Source of the DNA: JAJAZB01 sp964244295
GTDB taxonomy: Bacteria; Bacteroidota; Bacteroidia; Cytophagales; Spirosomataceae
Direction of reading: 5' to 3'
DNA length: 64,000 nt
NCBI GenBank assembly: GCA_964244295.1
Contig: CAXTIG010000034.1
Location: 1-64,000 of the forward strand
The notes under the pieces are model-generated. The model was not told the DNA's origin and searched no databases. It worked only from the letters and a program-made list of their open reading frames with translations. The position numbers and the translations under genes are program-made. Positions 24,845-33,330 of this stretch are shown piece after piece. Numbering within the stretch: the first letter of the stretch is position 1; every line of letters begins with the position of its first letter.

Positions 24845-25738
24845 CTACACCACCGTCGCCATGCGTTCGAGCAGGGCCTTCGTTTTGCGAATGCCTTCTT
24901 CTTCCGAAAGGCTATTGCCCTCGTACTCGATGCCGACGTAGCCCTTGAAACCCGAAGCTTTCACGATTTTCAGGATGCGTGGGTAGTCGGTTTCTACGCA
25001 ATTGCCCTGGGCGTCGAAGTCGAAGGTTTTGGCCGATACGCCCTTGGCGAAGGGCATTAATTCCTGGGTGCCCTGGTAGCGGTCGTACTCGTGGAAATTG
25101 CCGAAATCGGGCAAGGTGCCGCAGTTTTTCATTCCCACGCTTTTCATCACCCCGCTCAGCCAGGCTCCGTTGGAAGAGTGCCCGCCGTGGTTTTCAACGA
25201 TGACGTTGATGTTGGTTTTAGCGGCAAATTCCGACAGGCGGCGCAGTCCGTCGGCGGCGCGTTTGCCCACTTCTTCGGCGGTTCCCTGCCCGGCGGCGTT
25301 CACGCGGATGGTTTTGCAACCCAGAAATTTGGCGGCTTCCACCCACTTGTAGTGATTTTCGACGGCCTTCGTCCGTTTGGCCTCGTCGCCGTCGCCGAGG
25401 TCGCCCTCGCCGTCGCACATGATGAGGTGGTTTTTTACGCCCAGGTCCTTGCAACGGCCCAGGAGGTCGTTGAGGTAGGCCGTGTCATTGGCTTTGTCCT
25501 TGAAAAACTGGTTGACGTACTCGACCGTGCTGATGCCGAAGTCGTTTTTGGCCTTCGCCGGAAAATCGAGGTTGGTCAGCCTTTTACCGAACAGCGCCTT
25601 GTGCAGCGACCATTCGGCCAGGGAAATCTCGAAAAAGGGTTTTTTGATGGCCTCGGCGAAAAGCTCGGACGCGGGCAGGGCCGAAGCCGTTGCCAGCGCG
25701 CCCACTTGGCCCAGAAAGGCCCGACGGGAGGTGTTCAT
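24845..25738 (-). CDS. Exported sugar-phosphate isomerase/epimerase-like TIM-barrel protein
   Basis: 297 residues, AP-endonuclease-2/xylose-isomerase-like TIM barrel. A twin-arginine-like signal starts the protein (MNTSRRAFLGQVGALATASA). Family motifs are STVEYVNQFF, TIRVNAAGQGTAEEVGKRA, INVIVENHGGHSSNGAWL (metal-ligand Glu and His), LPDFGNFH and YVGIEYEGN (second Glu). Metal-dependent isomerisation of a keto sugar is likely. It leads the minus-strand unit with the two Gfo/Idh proteins; such trios occur in Bacteroidota 3-keto-sugar utilisation. TAATTTTC lies just before the ATG. Confidence 0.85.
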   Translation of the reverse strand: MNTSRRAFLGQVGALATASALPASELFAEAIKKPFFEISLAEWSLHKALFGKRLTNLDFPAKAKNDFGISTVEYVNQFFKDKANDTAYLNDLLGRCKDLGVKNHLIMCDGEGDLGDGDEAKRTKAVENHYKWVEAAKFLGCKTIRVNAAGQGTAEEVGKRAADGLRRLSEFAAKTNINVIVENHGGHSSNGAWLSGVMKSVGMKNCGTLPDFGNFHEYDRYQGTQELMPFAKGVSAKTFDFDAQGNCVETDYPRILKIVKASGFKGYVGIEYEGNSLSEEEGIRKTKALLERMATVV

Positions 25739-25860
25739 GCGCGAAAATTAGGTTTAGTGGTTCGTTGCGGACGGAAAGGTACGATTCCGTCGTCAGTCGT
25801 CAGTCGGTGGTTGGCAGTTTTTATAGACGAAGTCGCACTTAGCGGGTACCACTCAACGGA

Positions 25861-26340
25861 TTACCCGCGAACCAGGCCGGTTTCCCGCAAAAAATGGTTC
25901 GTTAAAACCACCTTGTCAGGGTTTAGCACGACCTGCCTGAGTACTTCGCATACCAACAGCGTGTGATCGCCGGATTCCACTGAATTCAGCACCCGACAGG
26001 AGGCGTAACCCAGGGCTTCGGTCAGAAACGGCACGCCTCGTTCGTCGAGGGCGAAGGGCAAATTTTTAAATTTATCCACGTTCCGCCCGCTCTGCCGACC
26101 TAGTTTCTGAATGAGCCGGGTCTGGTCCTGCGCCAGCAGATTGACATTGAGCAGGCCGCTTTCGCGGACGATTTCGAGGGTAAAATCCACGTTATAAAGC
26201 GCGACCGTGAGGCATTTCCCACCCATCGCCGATTGCATCACCCAAGTGGCGATGTTGACGGCTTTGCGTCCGTCGGACGTGGCGCTGGTGATGCTGTGAA
26301 CATCATAATTCTTGTACTTGAACAGGGATTTGCCGGGCAT
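25861..26340 (-). CDS. Flavin reductase-like (FMN-binding split barrel) protein
   Basis: 159 residues from the ATG at 26340 (MPGKSLFKYKNYDVHSITSA). The pattern SATSDGRKAVNIATWVMQSA resembles the flavin-reductase/split-barrel opening, followed by VALYNVDFTLEIVRESG and LTEALGYASCRVLNSVESGDH in the second half. The family reduces FMN or FAD with NAD(P)H or binds flavin without reductase activity. Monocistronic, divergent from ispH. A frame seven codons longer (to 26361) exists but lacks support. Confidence 0.75.
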   Translation of the reverse strand: MPGKSLFKYKNYDVHSITSATSDGRKAVNIATWVMQSAMGGKCLTVALYNVDFTLEIVRESGLLNVNLLAQDQTRLIQKLGRQSGRNVDKFKNLPFALDERGVPFLTEALGYASCRVLNSVESGDHTLLVCEVLRQVVLNPDKVVLTNHFLRETGLVRG

Positions 26341-26455
26341 AGAAAGGGATTTAAAAAACAAAGGCTGTCATCCTGGAGGGAAAATGAATTGCAACGCCGT
26401 GAGGGGTAGGACATTTACCCTTCAGCCGGAATTAGTTCACACCCCCCGGCGTTCG

Positions 26456-26463
26456 TACTTTTG
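26456..26463 (+). promoter_or_regulatory. -7 box of ispH
   Basis: TACTTTTG matches TAnnTTTG exactly and lies 33 bases before the ispH ATG. Confidence 0.5.
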
Positions 26464-26496
26464 CAAACCACCGCACCCGGTCAGTTGTTAACCGCA

Positions 26497-27783
26497 ATGA
26501 ATACCTTACTCGACGAACCGCAGCCGAAGTTGCTGCGCATGAAAAAAATGAAGTCGTTCCAAATCCCGGACCTGTACAAAAGCCCCGTCATCGGGGGCAT
26601 CAAGGAGTTTCGTCGCCGCCAGGACAAACTCAAGAAAGATTTTACCCCAACCCGACTCGACTTCGGCCCGGTGCAGTTTCTCATCGCCCGGCACTTCGGT
26701 TTCTGCTACGGCGTGGAGAATGCCATCGAGATTGCCTACAAAACCATCGCCGAAAACCCCGGTAAGAATATTTACCTCCTCAGCGAGATGATTCATAACC
26801 CCGACGTGAACCGGGATTTGCAGAACCGGGGGGTGCGGTTTATCCTGGAAACCTCTGGGGAGCAAATCATCCCCTGGGATCGCCTCAGCCCCGACGACAT
26901 CGTGATTGTACCCGCCTTCGGCACCACCGTCGAGATTCAGCAGAAACTGGCCGAATTGGGCATCAATGCCTACCAATACGACACCACCTGCCCCTTCGTC
27001 GAGAAAGTCTGGAACCGAGCCAGCGCCATTGGCAAGAAAGATTATACGATTGTAGTGCACGGAAAACCGACCCACGAAGAAACCCGCGCCACCTTTTCGC
27101 ACAGCAAAGAAAATGCCCCGACCGTGGTGGTGCGCGACATGGCCGAAGCCCAAAAACTGGCCCGGTACATCACCGGCGAAAGCTCCGCCGGGCAGTTTTA
27201 CCAGGAATTTAAGGGTCAGTTTTCCGAAAATTTTAACGTCGAAAAAGATCTCCGCCGCATCGGCGTGGTCAACCAAACCACCATGCTGGCCTCGGACACG
27301 CAGGCCATCGCCGATTTTTTGAAGGATGTGATGGTCTCGACATTCGGTATCGGAGGCCGGGACGTGACCGCCCACTTCGCCGACACCCGCGACACGCTCT
27401 GCTACGCCACCAACGACAACCAGAGCGCCACCTACGGTTTGCTCGAAGCCGAGGCCGACCTGGCCATCGTGGCCGGAGGCTACAATTCCTCGAACACCTC
27501 GCACCTGGTCGAACTCTGCGAGCACAAACTCCCGACGTACTTCATCGAATCGGCGGCCAAGATTCTTTCTCAAAACCTCATCCAGCACTACAACTTACAC
27601 GAACGCCAGGAAGTGACGACGGTGAATTTTTTACCCCCCAAACGCCCGCTCACCATTCTCCTCACCTGCGGAGCCTCCTGCCCCGACGCGGTGGTGGAGG
27701 CCATCCTGCACCGCCTGCTCCAATTTTTTCCGGCGGCGAAGGGAGTGGAGGAAGTGTTGCAAGAAGTAGGGGTGGTGGGATGA
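26497..27783 (+). CDS. ispH: 4-hydroxy-3-methylbut-2-enyl diphosphate reductase
   Basis: 428 residues. Last enzyme of the MEP isoprenoid pathway, a [4Fe-4S] reductase giving IPP and DMAPP. The three cluster cysteines lie in FGFCYGVENAIE, YDTTCPFVEKVWNRA and LTCGASCPDAVVEAIL. Also visible are EMIHNP (substrate His), VVHGKPTHEETRATF and GGYNSSNTSHL. It belongs to the longer IspH type with an internal insertion and N-terminal extension found in cyanobacteria and some Bacteroidota. The ATG at 26497 (MNTLLDEPQ) is used; the promoter box precedes it. Confidence 0.95.
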   Translation: MNTLLDEPQPKLLRMKKMKSFQIPDLYKSPVIGGIKEFRRRQDKLKKDFTPTRLDFGPVQFLIARHFGFCYGVENAIEIAYKTIAENPGKNIYLLSEMIHNPDVNRDLQNRGVRFILETSGEQIIPWDRLSPDDIVIVPAFGTTVEIQQKLAELGINAYQYDTTCPFVEKVWNRASAIGKKDYTIVVHGKPTHEETRATFSHSKENAPTVVVRDMAEAQKLARYITGESSAGQFYQEFKGQFSENFNVEKDLRRIGVVNQTTMLASDTQAIADFLKDVMVSTFGIGGRDVTAHFADTRDTLCYATNDNQSATYGLLEAEADLAIVAGGYNSSNTSHLVELCEHKLPTYFIESAAKILSQNLIQHYNLHERQEVTTVNFLPPKRPLTILLTCGASCPDAVVEAILHRLLQFFPAAKGVEEVLQEVGVVG

Positions 27784-27795
27784 AACATTACCTAA

Positions 27796-27924
27796 CGCTG
27801 TCATCCTGAGCGTAGCGAAGGACCTCGTTGGGCTTCCGAAAAATTGGTTGGTAGCCAAACGGTGGCCAATATCCAACTACTCGCAGAGCCGACGAGGTCC
27901 TTCGCTGCGCTCAGGATGACAGCG
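27796..27924. repeat. Intergenic inverted repeat, GTCATCCTGAGCG seed
   Basis: CGCTGTCATCCTGAGCG onwards (27796-27828) pairs with 27892-27924. It lies between the convergent ispH and CHAT genes and overlaps the CHAT stop codon at 27911. Confidence 0.8.
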
Positions 27925-30661
27925 TGGGGCGGGGGGTTCTCTTCCGCCAGCTCCAAAGTCCCAACCCCAGCAAAACCACGCCCGCCCCCACCCAAACCCA
28001 AGGCGAAGCTCCCCTTTCCAGCGGCGCGGCGCTGCCGATGAGCACCATGCCCGTCCAGAACGGCGGCAACGCCCGACTGCCCGGTGCGGCGACGAGGTAA
28101 GCCAACTTGGCCTGCTGCAACGCTTCGTCGGCGGGCAGTCCTTCCCCGATTTTCTCGAAAAATAGTTCGGTCAGGCGGTACGTGGCCACGTTGTCCACGC
28201 GCCAGAGCGTGGTGACGGTGCTGGGTACGCCCGCCAGGGCCAGGCTGCGGGCCAGGCTGAATACGCCCTCGCCCTTGGTCGTCTGACCGACGCCCGTTTG
28301 GCAGGCCGAGAGCACGACCAGTTGCGTAGGCAACAGCCCAAGCCCGCTCAATTCCGAAGCCCGCAAACTCGAATCGGCGAAGAAAATTTCCGGCTCCCGC
28401 CCGCTGCTGTCGGCCTGGGCGTGGGCGTAGAGTTGGGCCACGCGGTGGCGGGGTAGTTCGCGCAAAAACGCCCGCTTCGTGGCCGCCGACCCGCTGAACA
28501 GCGTGGGCGAAAAAAAGCCGTCGCCCAGCGTGTTGAGTGAGGCATCCGAGCCGCCGAGCGTGGGCTGCCCGCTGGCGAAGGCCACGGGAGCCAGGCCCAG
28601 AAACGAGCCGGAAACCAGTGCTTTCCGCGAAGCTTGTTTGATCAGAAACTGTGCGGAGTAGGTGTAACTGAAGGCGTAATCGCCGAGGAGCCAGTCGGGG
28701 CGGGTGGGGGAGCGACTGAGGAGGTCGAGCGGGAGAATGGCCCCGTCGGGCGAGATGATGACCCGGCCTTTGGGCACGCCGAGCGGGGCGAAAAGTTCCT
28801 GGAAAAGTTGATGAGATTTCGCCAAAAACGCCCCGAATTGCTGGTTGAGCGCGGCGGCATCGGCGCTCAACGTGAGGAGTTGCCGGGTGGTTTGGGCGTA
28901 ATTCTTCACCCGAAGCCGCGTCAGTTTGGCGGTGGTTGCCGTCACGATCAGGGCGTACACGGCGCTATCGCCGACGAAGTATTCGAGCAGGGTCTGGCCT
29001 TCGGTCAGCAGGCCTTCCCGCACCGTTTGGAGGCACACGGCGCTGGTGTCGTAGCGGTAGCGGAAGTAAGCCGGGTTGCGGGTTTCAAGGCTACGGACGA
29101 AGGTGGTCTGGGCTTCTTCCTCGCTGAGTAGCGCCTGTCGGAGGCCGTCGCCCGTTTTGTCGCCGGGTTTGGCTTCGCCTACTTTTTGGCGGAGTTCGCC
29201 GACGGTTTTCTGCAAATCAGCCTCCCGTTTCTGGTCGGTGGGGGCGAGGAGTTGGCTGGCCCCGAGTTCGTTGAGGCGGTCGGAAAGCAGGGCGGCGCGG
29301 CTTTTCTCGAAAAAATAAAACGCGTCTTCGGGCCGGTTCAGCCGATGGCAGGTTTCGATGGCGTTCTCGTAAAGCCGGTGGGTTTTTTCGCGCCAGAACC
29401 GCTTCGATTCCTCGCCGGTGTGCTCCCAGCGCATGAAGTCGATCATTTGGTCGGCGGTGCGGTAGGTGGCAAGGGCGTTTTGGAGGTAGGCGCGGTTGCC
29501 GGAATGTTTTGCCCAGTCGAGCCAGGTGTCGGCTTTATCCTGGATTAAAATGAGAACCGATTCTTTCTGCATAGCCCGCCGGATGGTTTTAGCGTCAGGG
29601 AGCTGTACCACAGAAGTATCAGTGAACCCAATGGGCATGGTTGTCAAGGCTCGTTGATACTGGTGAATTGCCCGCGCAAACTGATTTTTTTTCCAGTAAA
29701 CTGCCCCCAAATTATTCAAGGCAACGGCTTTGCCATCGAGGTCAGGGTTGTGTTCGGCTCCGTACTCGAAGTAGGGTGCCGCCTGATCGAACTGCCCACG
29801 CCGGTAATAGTACATACCAACGGACACGGCGAAATCAGGAGCAGAAGGATGCCGGATGGCGCGGGCTACGTCGAATGCCCGTTGCTGGTAGCGAAGGGCT
29901 TCTTCGGGACGCTGCTGAGCTTGGGAAATGATACCCAACAACCGATAACCCGTAGCAACGGCTCCCTGAAAAGATTTTTCATGTCGAATCAGGGCTACCG
30001 CCCGCTCGGCGGTAAGCCGGGCGGCTTCGTACCGCCGGAGATCCTTGAGAGCACGGGCCTTTTCTAGTAAAATCTTGGAAACCAGAAAGTTATTGTGCAG
30101 CGCCAGCGCGAGAATTTCACCTTGCTCGGCATCGGCAATGGTTCGTTGGTAATCCCCGGCGGCATAATGCAGGAATGCCAGGTACTGGTAGGCACCGGCT
30201 ACCCACACGGTTGCTGAAGGTACCCGCTGGCCTTTTTGTATTGCCAGATTCAGCGCGGATAAGGCTTTTGCGGATTGATTTTGAATCGTGTACACAACGC
30301 CCAGCCGGTAGAGCGCCTTGACGGGCTGGTCAACACGTATGCCTATGCGCGACGGCTGGGTCAGGACTACGGCCCTCTGTACGATTTGGGCTGCCGCCGG
30401 GAGGTTATTGCGGGAAACCTGAGCCAGGCCGATCTGCAAAAGTCCGTTGACGTAGGTGGAATCCGGCGCGTAGCCACAACGTTCCCATTGGCCTTGCCAA
30501 ACCTGTAAAGCCCGGTATTGGTCGCTCACGTTGGTTTGCGCCGAAATGGTTTGCAACGACTTGTAAAGTTGCCTGGGGGTAGGGCACTGGGCCAGCGTTT
30601 GATCCATCAAACTACCGCTGAGCAACAGGGCCACGAAGCGTTTGTGTAAGTAGGTTCCCAT
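27911..30661 (-). CDS. TPR-CHAT caspase-like protease with C-terminal membrane anchor
   Basis: 916 residues from the ATG at 30661 (MGTYLHKRFVALLLSGSLMD), which gives a signal-like N-terminus. The first ~550 residues are TPR-type helical repeats (AYQYLAFLHYAAGDYQRTI, VALNNLGAVYWKKNQFARAI). The C-terminal ~300 form a CHAT domain, clan CD like caspases and separase. It has VIISPDGAILPLDLL, a candidate His in VAQLYAHAQAD (about His747) and Cys in VVLSACQTGVG (about Cys787). A transmembrane helix near residues 888-906 is followed by WRKR. Last gene of the sigma/TPR/S8/CHAT operon, 69 bp after the S8 gene. Substrate unknown. Confidence 0.88.
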   Translation of the reverse strand: MGTYLHKRFVALLLSGSLMDQTLAQCPTPRQLYKSLQTISAQTNVSDQYRALQVWQGQWERCGYAPDSTYVNGLLQIGLAQVSRNNLPAAAQIVQRAVVLTQPSRIGIRVDQPVKALYRLGVVYTIQNQSAKALSALNLAIQKGQRVPSATVWVAGAYQYLAFLHYAAGDYQRTIADAEQGEILALALHNNFLVSKILLEKARALKDLRRYEAARLTAERAVALIRHEKSFQGAVATGYRLLGIISQAQQRPEEALRYQQRAFDVARAIRHPSAPDFAVSVGMYYYRRGQFDQAAPYFEYGAEHNPDLDGKAVALNNLGAVYWKKNQFARAIHQYQRALTTMPIGFTDTSVVQLPDAKTIRRAMQKESVLILIQDKADTWLDWAKHSGNRAYLQNALATYRTADQMIDFMRWEHTGEESKRFWREKTHRLYENAIETCHRLNRPEDAFYFFEKSRAALLSDRLNELGASQLLAPTDQKREADLQKTVGELRQKVGEAKPGDKTGDGLRQALLSEEEAQTTFVRSLETRNPAYFRYRYDTSAVCLQTVREGLLTEGQTLLEYFVGDSAVYALIVTATTAKLTRLRVKNYAQTTRQLLTLSADAAALNQQFGAFLAKSHQLFQELFAPLGVPKGRVIISPDGAILPLDLLSRSPTRPDWLLGDYAFSYTYSAQFLIKQASRKALVSGSFLGLAPVAFASGQPTLGGSDASLNTLGDGFFSPTLFSGSAATKRAFLRELPRHRVAQLYAHAQADSSGREPEIFFADSSLRASELSGLGLLPTQLVVLSACQTGVGQTTKGEGVFSLARSLALAGVPSTVTTLWRVDNVATYRLTELFFEKIGEGLPADEALQQAKLAYLVAAPGSRALPPFWTGMVLIGSAAPLERGASPWVWVGAGVVLLGLGLWSWRKRTPRPTLSS

Positions 30662-30730
30662 CGAGCGAAACAGTTTGTCAGGCCTCCTCCATTCTCGCAA
30701 AAGAGTACACCCATTCTGATACCGTTTCGT

Positions 30731-32503
30731 TTAGGAAGCAACGATGTAACGACCTTCCTCGACCAGATTTTCTGCCTGTAAACGCTCTTGGGTGTGGCTG
30801 ATGGCGTTAAGAATTTCCTCACGTCGGCTGAGAAAATTGCTATCGGAAATACCCGCTAACGAAATACTGTTCTGTTGAAGGTACTCGGCTACTTGCGCCG
30901 CCACGAAGGGGGCCGCAAACGAACTACCCCAGATTCCGCCCCCTCCCCAGAACGGGCTGGGCATGGCTCCCAACAGCCCAGCTACGCCGATATTAACGAA
31001 TTGGTCGGAGTAGTTGGCCTCTACGTCCAGGCCATCGGTAACTAATTCAAAGTGGGAATACGAGGATCCGAGCGCATTCAAAAGAGCATCCTGAAGGTGA
31101 TTCGGCTTCTTATCAAATGTCCCTGCTGGTTGTCTTTGTAGCTTGGAGGTGCGATCCTTTGGTCGGAGTAAATAGTGTTCCATCACACTCGTCACCGTGA
31201 TGACGTTCGGCAAGTCTTGGCTGTAACAGGCTGGGTACAACGGTCGGAGAGATAAGTTGGGATCTTCCGTTTGATTACGATTGCCCGCCGCTGCCACCAC
31301 AAAAATGCCAGCCCGCTTCAATTCCTCAATTTTCTGACGCAACAGCGGTTCATCCCGATGGGTTATCCAACTGGCGTTGACCACTTGAATCTGGTCTTTT
31401 TCGTGCCTTTTCAGAATATAATTGAAGGCACTCAGTACGTCGAACAGCGTCCCAAATCCCCGGTTATCGAACGATTTTACGGGAAGAATGGATACGCTGG
31501 CCTGTTGCTGAATAATAGCCGCGATCACGGTGCCGTGCCGACCGACGTGGTCGTCGTAGGGGCTATTTCGCACGTCTTTGCCTGTGAACAGTTGGCTGTT
31601 GTAGGGCGGAAATGGCCTAAGCCGGGCATTCATGGCGTCGATGAAAGGCTGTTGTTGGTAGGAAGCCAACGTACAGCAGCCAAAATAGCTATCGCTCATG
31701 CTTTTCCCGCATTCAGGTGAAGGGGAAGTTTGGTAAGCAAGGTTAAACACCTTTGGAGAATACTGAGCGTCGCGGTACCGATAGTCGCCGTCCCAGGGAA
31801 CCGGGTTGGGTGATTGTCCCAGATTTTTAAGATTAAACTTCAATCCCGTATCGATGACAGCCACCGTGGGGATACCCTCAGGACGAGGAACATTATAAGT
31901 AGTGTTGTCAGCCTGAATAACAGGTTTGAAATCATTGAGGAAGCGTACCGGCGTTGAACCTGCCGTAATTGGCGGAGTAGGCGGGGTAGGCGGGTCGCGG
32001 GGACTGATTAACAGAAAATTATCCGTCTGTGCCACTGGCGGAACCGACGAACCGTCCTGGCTGATGAATTCAAGCGCCGGGAATGGGGACGGCGTGTATT
32101 TATTCAAGGGGCAGAGTATCGTGTAGGTTGGTCCGTTAAATTCTCCGTTTGGATTCGGGCATTCGTTTACCGTGATGGTCTTCCAATCGATGAATTTCTG
32201 TGACGATTGCTTCCTTTTCGTCTTGACCCGTATCTTCTGATCCCCTTCTCTAAGTGCTTTCAATTGGTCCTGCGTGATAATGACCACCTTTTGTTTCAAG
32301 ATGGGGCCAGTTGCTTTCTGCAAACTAGAATACTTGCTTATTTTATTGCTGCCGGGCCGGATGGAAATAGCGATTTCCTTGTCCTTTTCGTCAAAGCGTT
32401 TGTTTTTTGCATTGGAATCGATTTGCGCAACGATGGGTATTTCGCCCAAATCGTTCACCGTGAAGGTAAACTTTGCCGGGATTGCTTCTGGAGTGGCTTC
32501 CAT
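30731..32503 (-). CDS. Subtilisin-like S8 serine protease without signal peptide
   Basis: 590 residues. The catalytic triad is visible: Asp218 in TVAVIDTGLKF, His323 in HVGRHGTVIAAI, Ser528 in GIWGSSFAAPFVAA, with oxyanion Asn408 in VVAAAGN. The first ~190 residues form an unrecognised N-terminal region ending in a PPTPPTPP linker; there is no Sec, Tat or lipoprotein signal, so the protein is predicted cytoplasmic. That is uncommon for subtilases. It lies 24 bp after the TPR membrane protein and 69 bp before the CHAT protease, so the two proteases are surely coexpressed. Confidence 0.9.
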   Translation of the reverse strand: MEATPEAIPAKFTFTVNDLGEIPIVAQIDSNAKNKRFDEKDKEIAISIRPGSNKISKYSSLQKATGPILKQKVVIITQDQLKALREGDQKIRVKTKRKQSSQKFIDWKTITVNECPNPNGEFNGPTYTILCPLNKYTPSPFPALEFISQDGSSVPPVAQTDNFLLISPRDPPTPPTPPITAGSTPVRFLNDFKPVIQADNTTYNVPRPEGIPTVAVIDTGLKFNLKNLGQSPNPVPWDGDYRYRDAQYSPKVFNLAYQTSPSPECGKSMSDSYFGCCTLASYQQQPFIDAMNARLRPFPPYNSQLFTGKDVRNSPYDDHVGRHGTVIAAIIQQQASVSILPVKSFDNRGFGTLFDVLSAFNYILKRHEKDQIQVVNASWITHRDEPLLRQKIEELKRAGIFVVAAAGNRNQTEDPNLSLRPLYPACYSQDLPNVITVTSVMEHYLLRPKDRTSKLQRQPAGTFDKKPNHLQDALLNALGSSYSHFELVTDGLDVEANYSDQFVNIGVAGLLGAMPSPFWGGGGIWGSSFAAPFVAAQVAEYLQQNSISLAGISDSNFLSRREEILNAISHTQERLQAENLVEEGRYIVAS

Positions 32504-32527
32504 AAATGGGGTTTGTTTAAGAGGGGC

Positions 32528-33253
32528 TTACCAGCTTTCGAGCATTCGGGCGGCCTCGTCTTTCCCTTCCAAGTTCTCCCGCACGACGATTCGGAGCAAG
32601 CGTTCGGCTTCTTTTCGATCCAACGGTCGTCCGCGTTTCAATCGGGTGAGGGCTTCGTGAAAGGTTCCGGGGTTGGTGTACAGGCCGGGTTGCCGGGCCA
32701 GGGACTGGAAGTACCCAATCGCTTGGTCGTATTTTCCGGCTCGCAGGGCAACAAGTCCCGCTAAATTTTTCGCCTCGGCTTTCGTTGAATCCCGCCGCAA
32801 CACCTCGTCGAGCCGGGCCAGAGCCGCGTCGGCCTGGCCCTGATTGGCCAAACTCACGGCCCGTTGCAGCGAGTCAGCATTGCCGCTCATCAGCACGGGC
32901 AGGGTTGCAATATTTTCCAGGAAGTACGCCTCGGCCAGCGTTTCGGGCGTGGCCGTGGGTTGGCGGAACACGCTCCACCAGCCCAGCAACAGCAGCAGCA
33001 TGGCGGCCAGGCTCGCGGCGGCGGCGTACAGCACCCGCACCTGCCGGGCGCGGAGGGCTTGTTGGCGCGACGGTGCCCACTCGGCGTGGCGCTTGGCCAG
33101 GGCGGCTTCCCGTGCCACCTGCTTGGCTTGCAGGTAAAAAGCCAGGCCCTCGGCCAGCGCCGGTTCCGCCTTCAGACGCGCCTCGAAGGCCGCCCGGTCG
33201 GGGAGCGAAAGTTGGCCGTTGAGGTACGCGTCGATGGCTTCGAGGTCGGACAC
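32528..33253 (-). CDS. Single-span membrane TPR protein, candidate anti-sigma factor
   Basis: 241 residues. The N-terminal ~70 are cytoplasmic and charged (MSDLEAIDAYLNGQLSLPDR), resembling the N-terminus of Bacteroidota anti-sigma-type proteins. One transmembrane helix (about 74-95, LYAAAASLAAMLLLLLGWW) leads to an extracytoplasmic TPR-like part (ADAALARLDEVLRRDSTKAE, GKYDQAIGYFQSLARQPG). No zinc-finger HxxxCxxC motif is seen. The position directly after the ECF sigma gene supports an anti-sigma or signal-relay role; this is inference. Confidence 0.7.
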   Translation of the reverse strand: MSDLEAIDAYLNGQLSLPDRAAFEARLKAEPALAEGLAFYLQAKQVAREAALAKRHAEWAPSRQQALRARQVRVLYAAAASLAAMLLLLLGWWSVFRQPTATPETLAEAYFLENIATLPVLMSGNADSLQRAVSLANQGQADAALARLDEVLRRDSTKAEAKNLAGLVALRAGKYDQAIGYFQSLARQPGLYTNPGTFHEALTRLKRGRPLDRKEAERLLRIVVRENLEGKDEAARMLESW

Positions 33254-33330
33254 TTTTTTTAAATTTGAGTTGTGAAAAGTGAGTTGTGAATTGCTGCTTT
33301 TTTATTCTCTATTCCGCGCGGCGGACCGTT

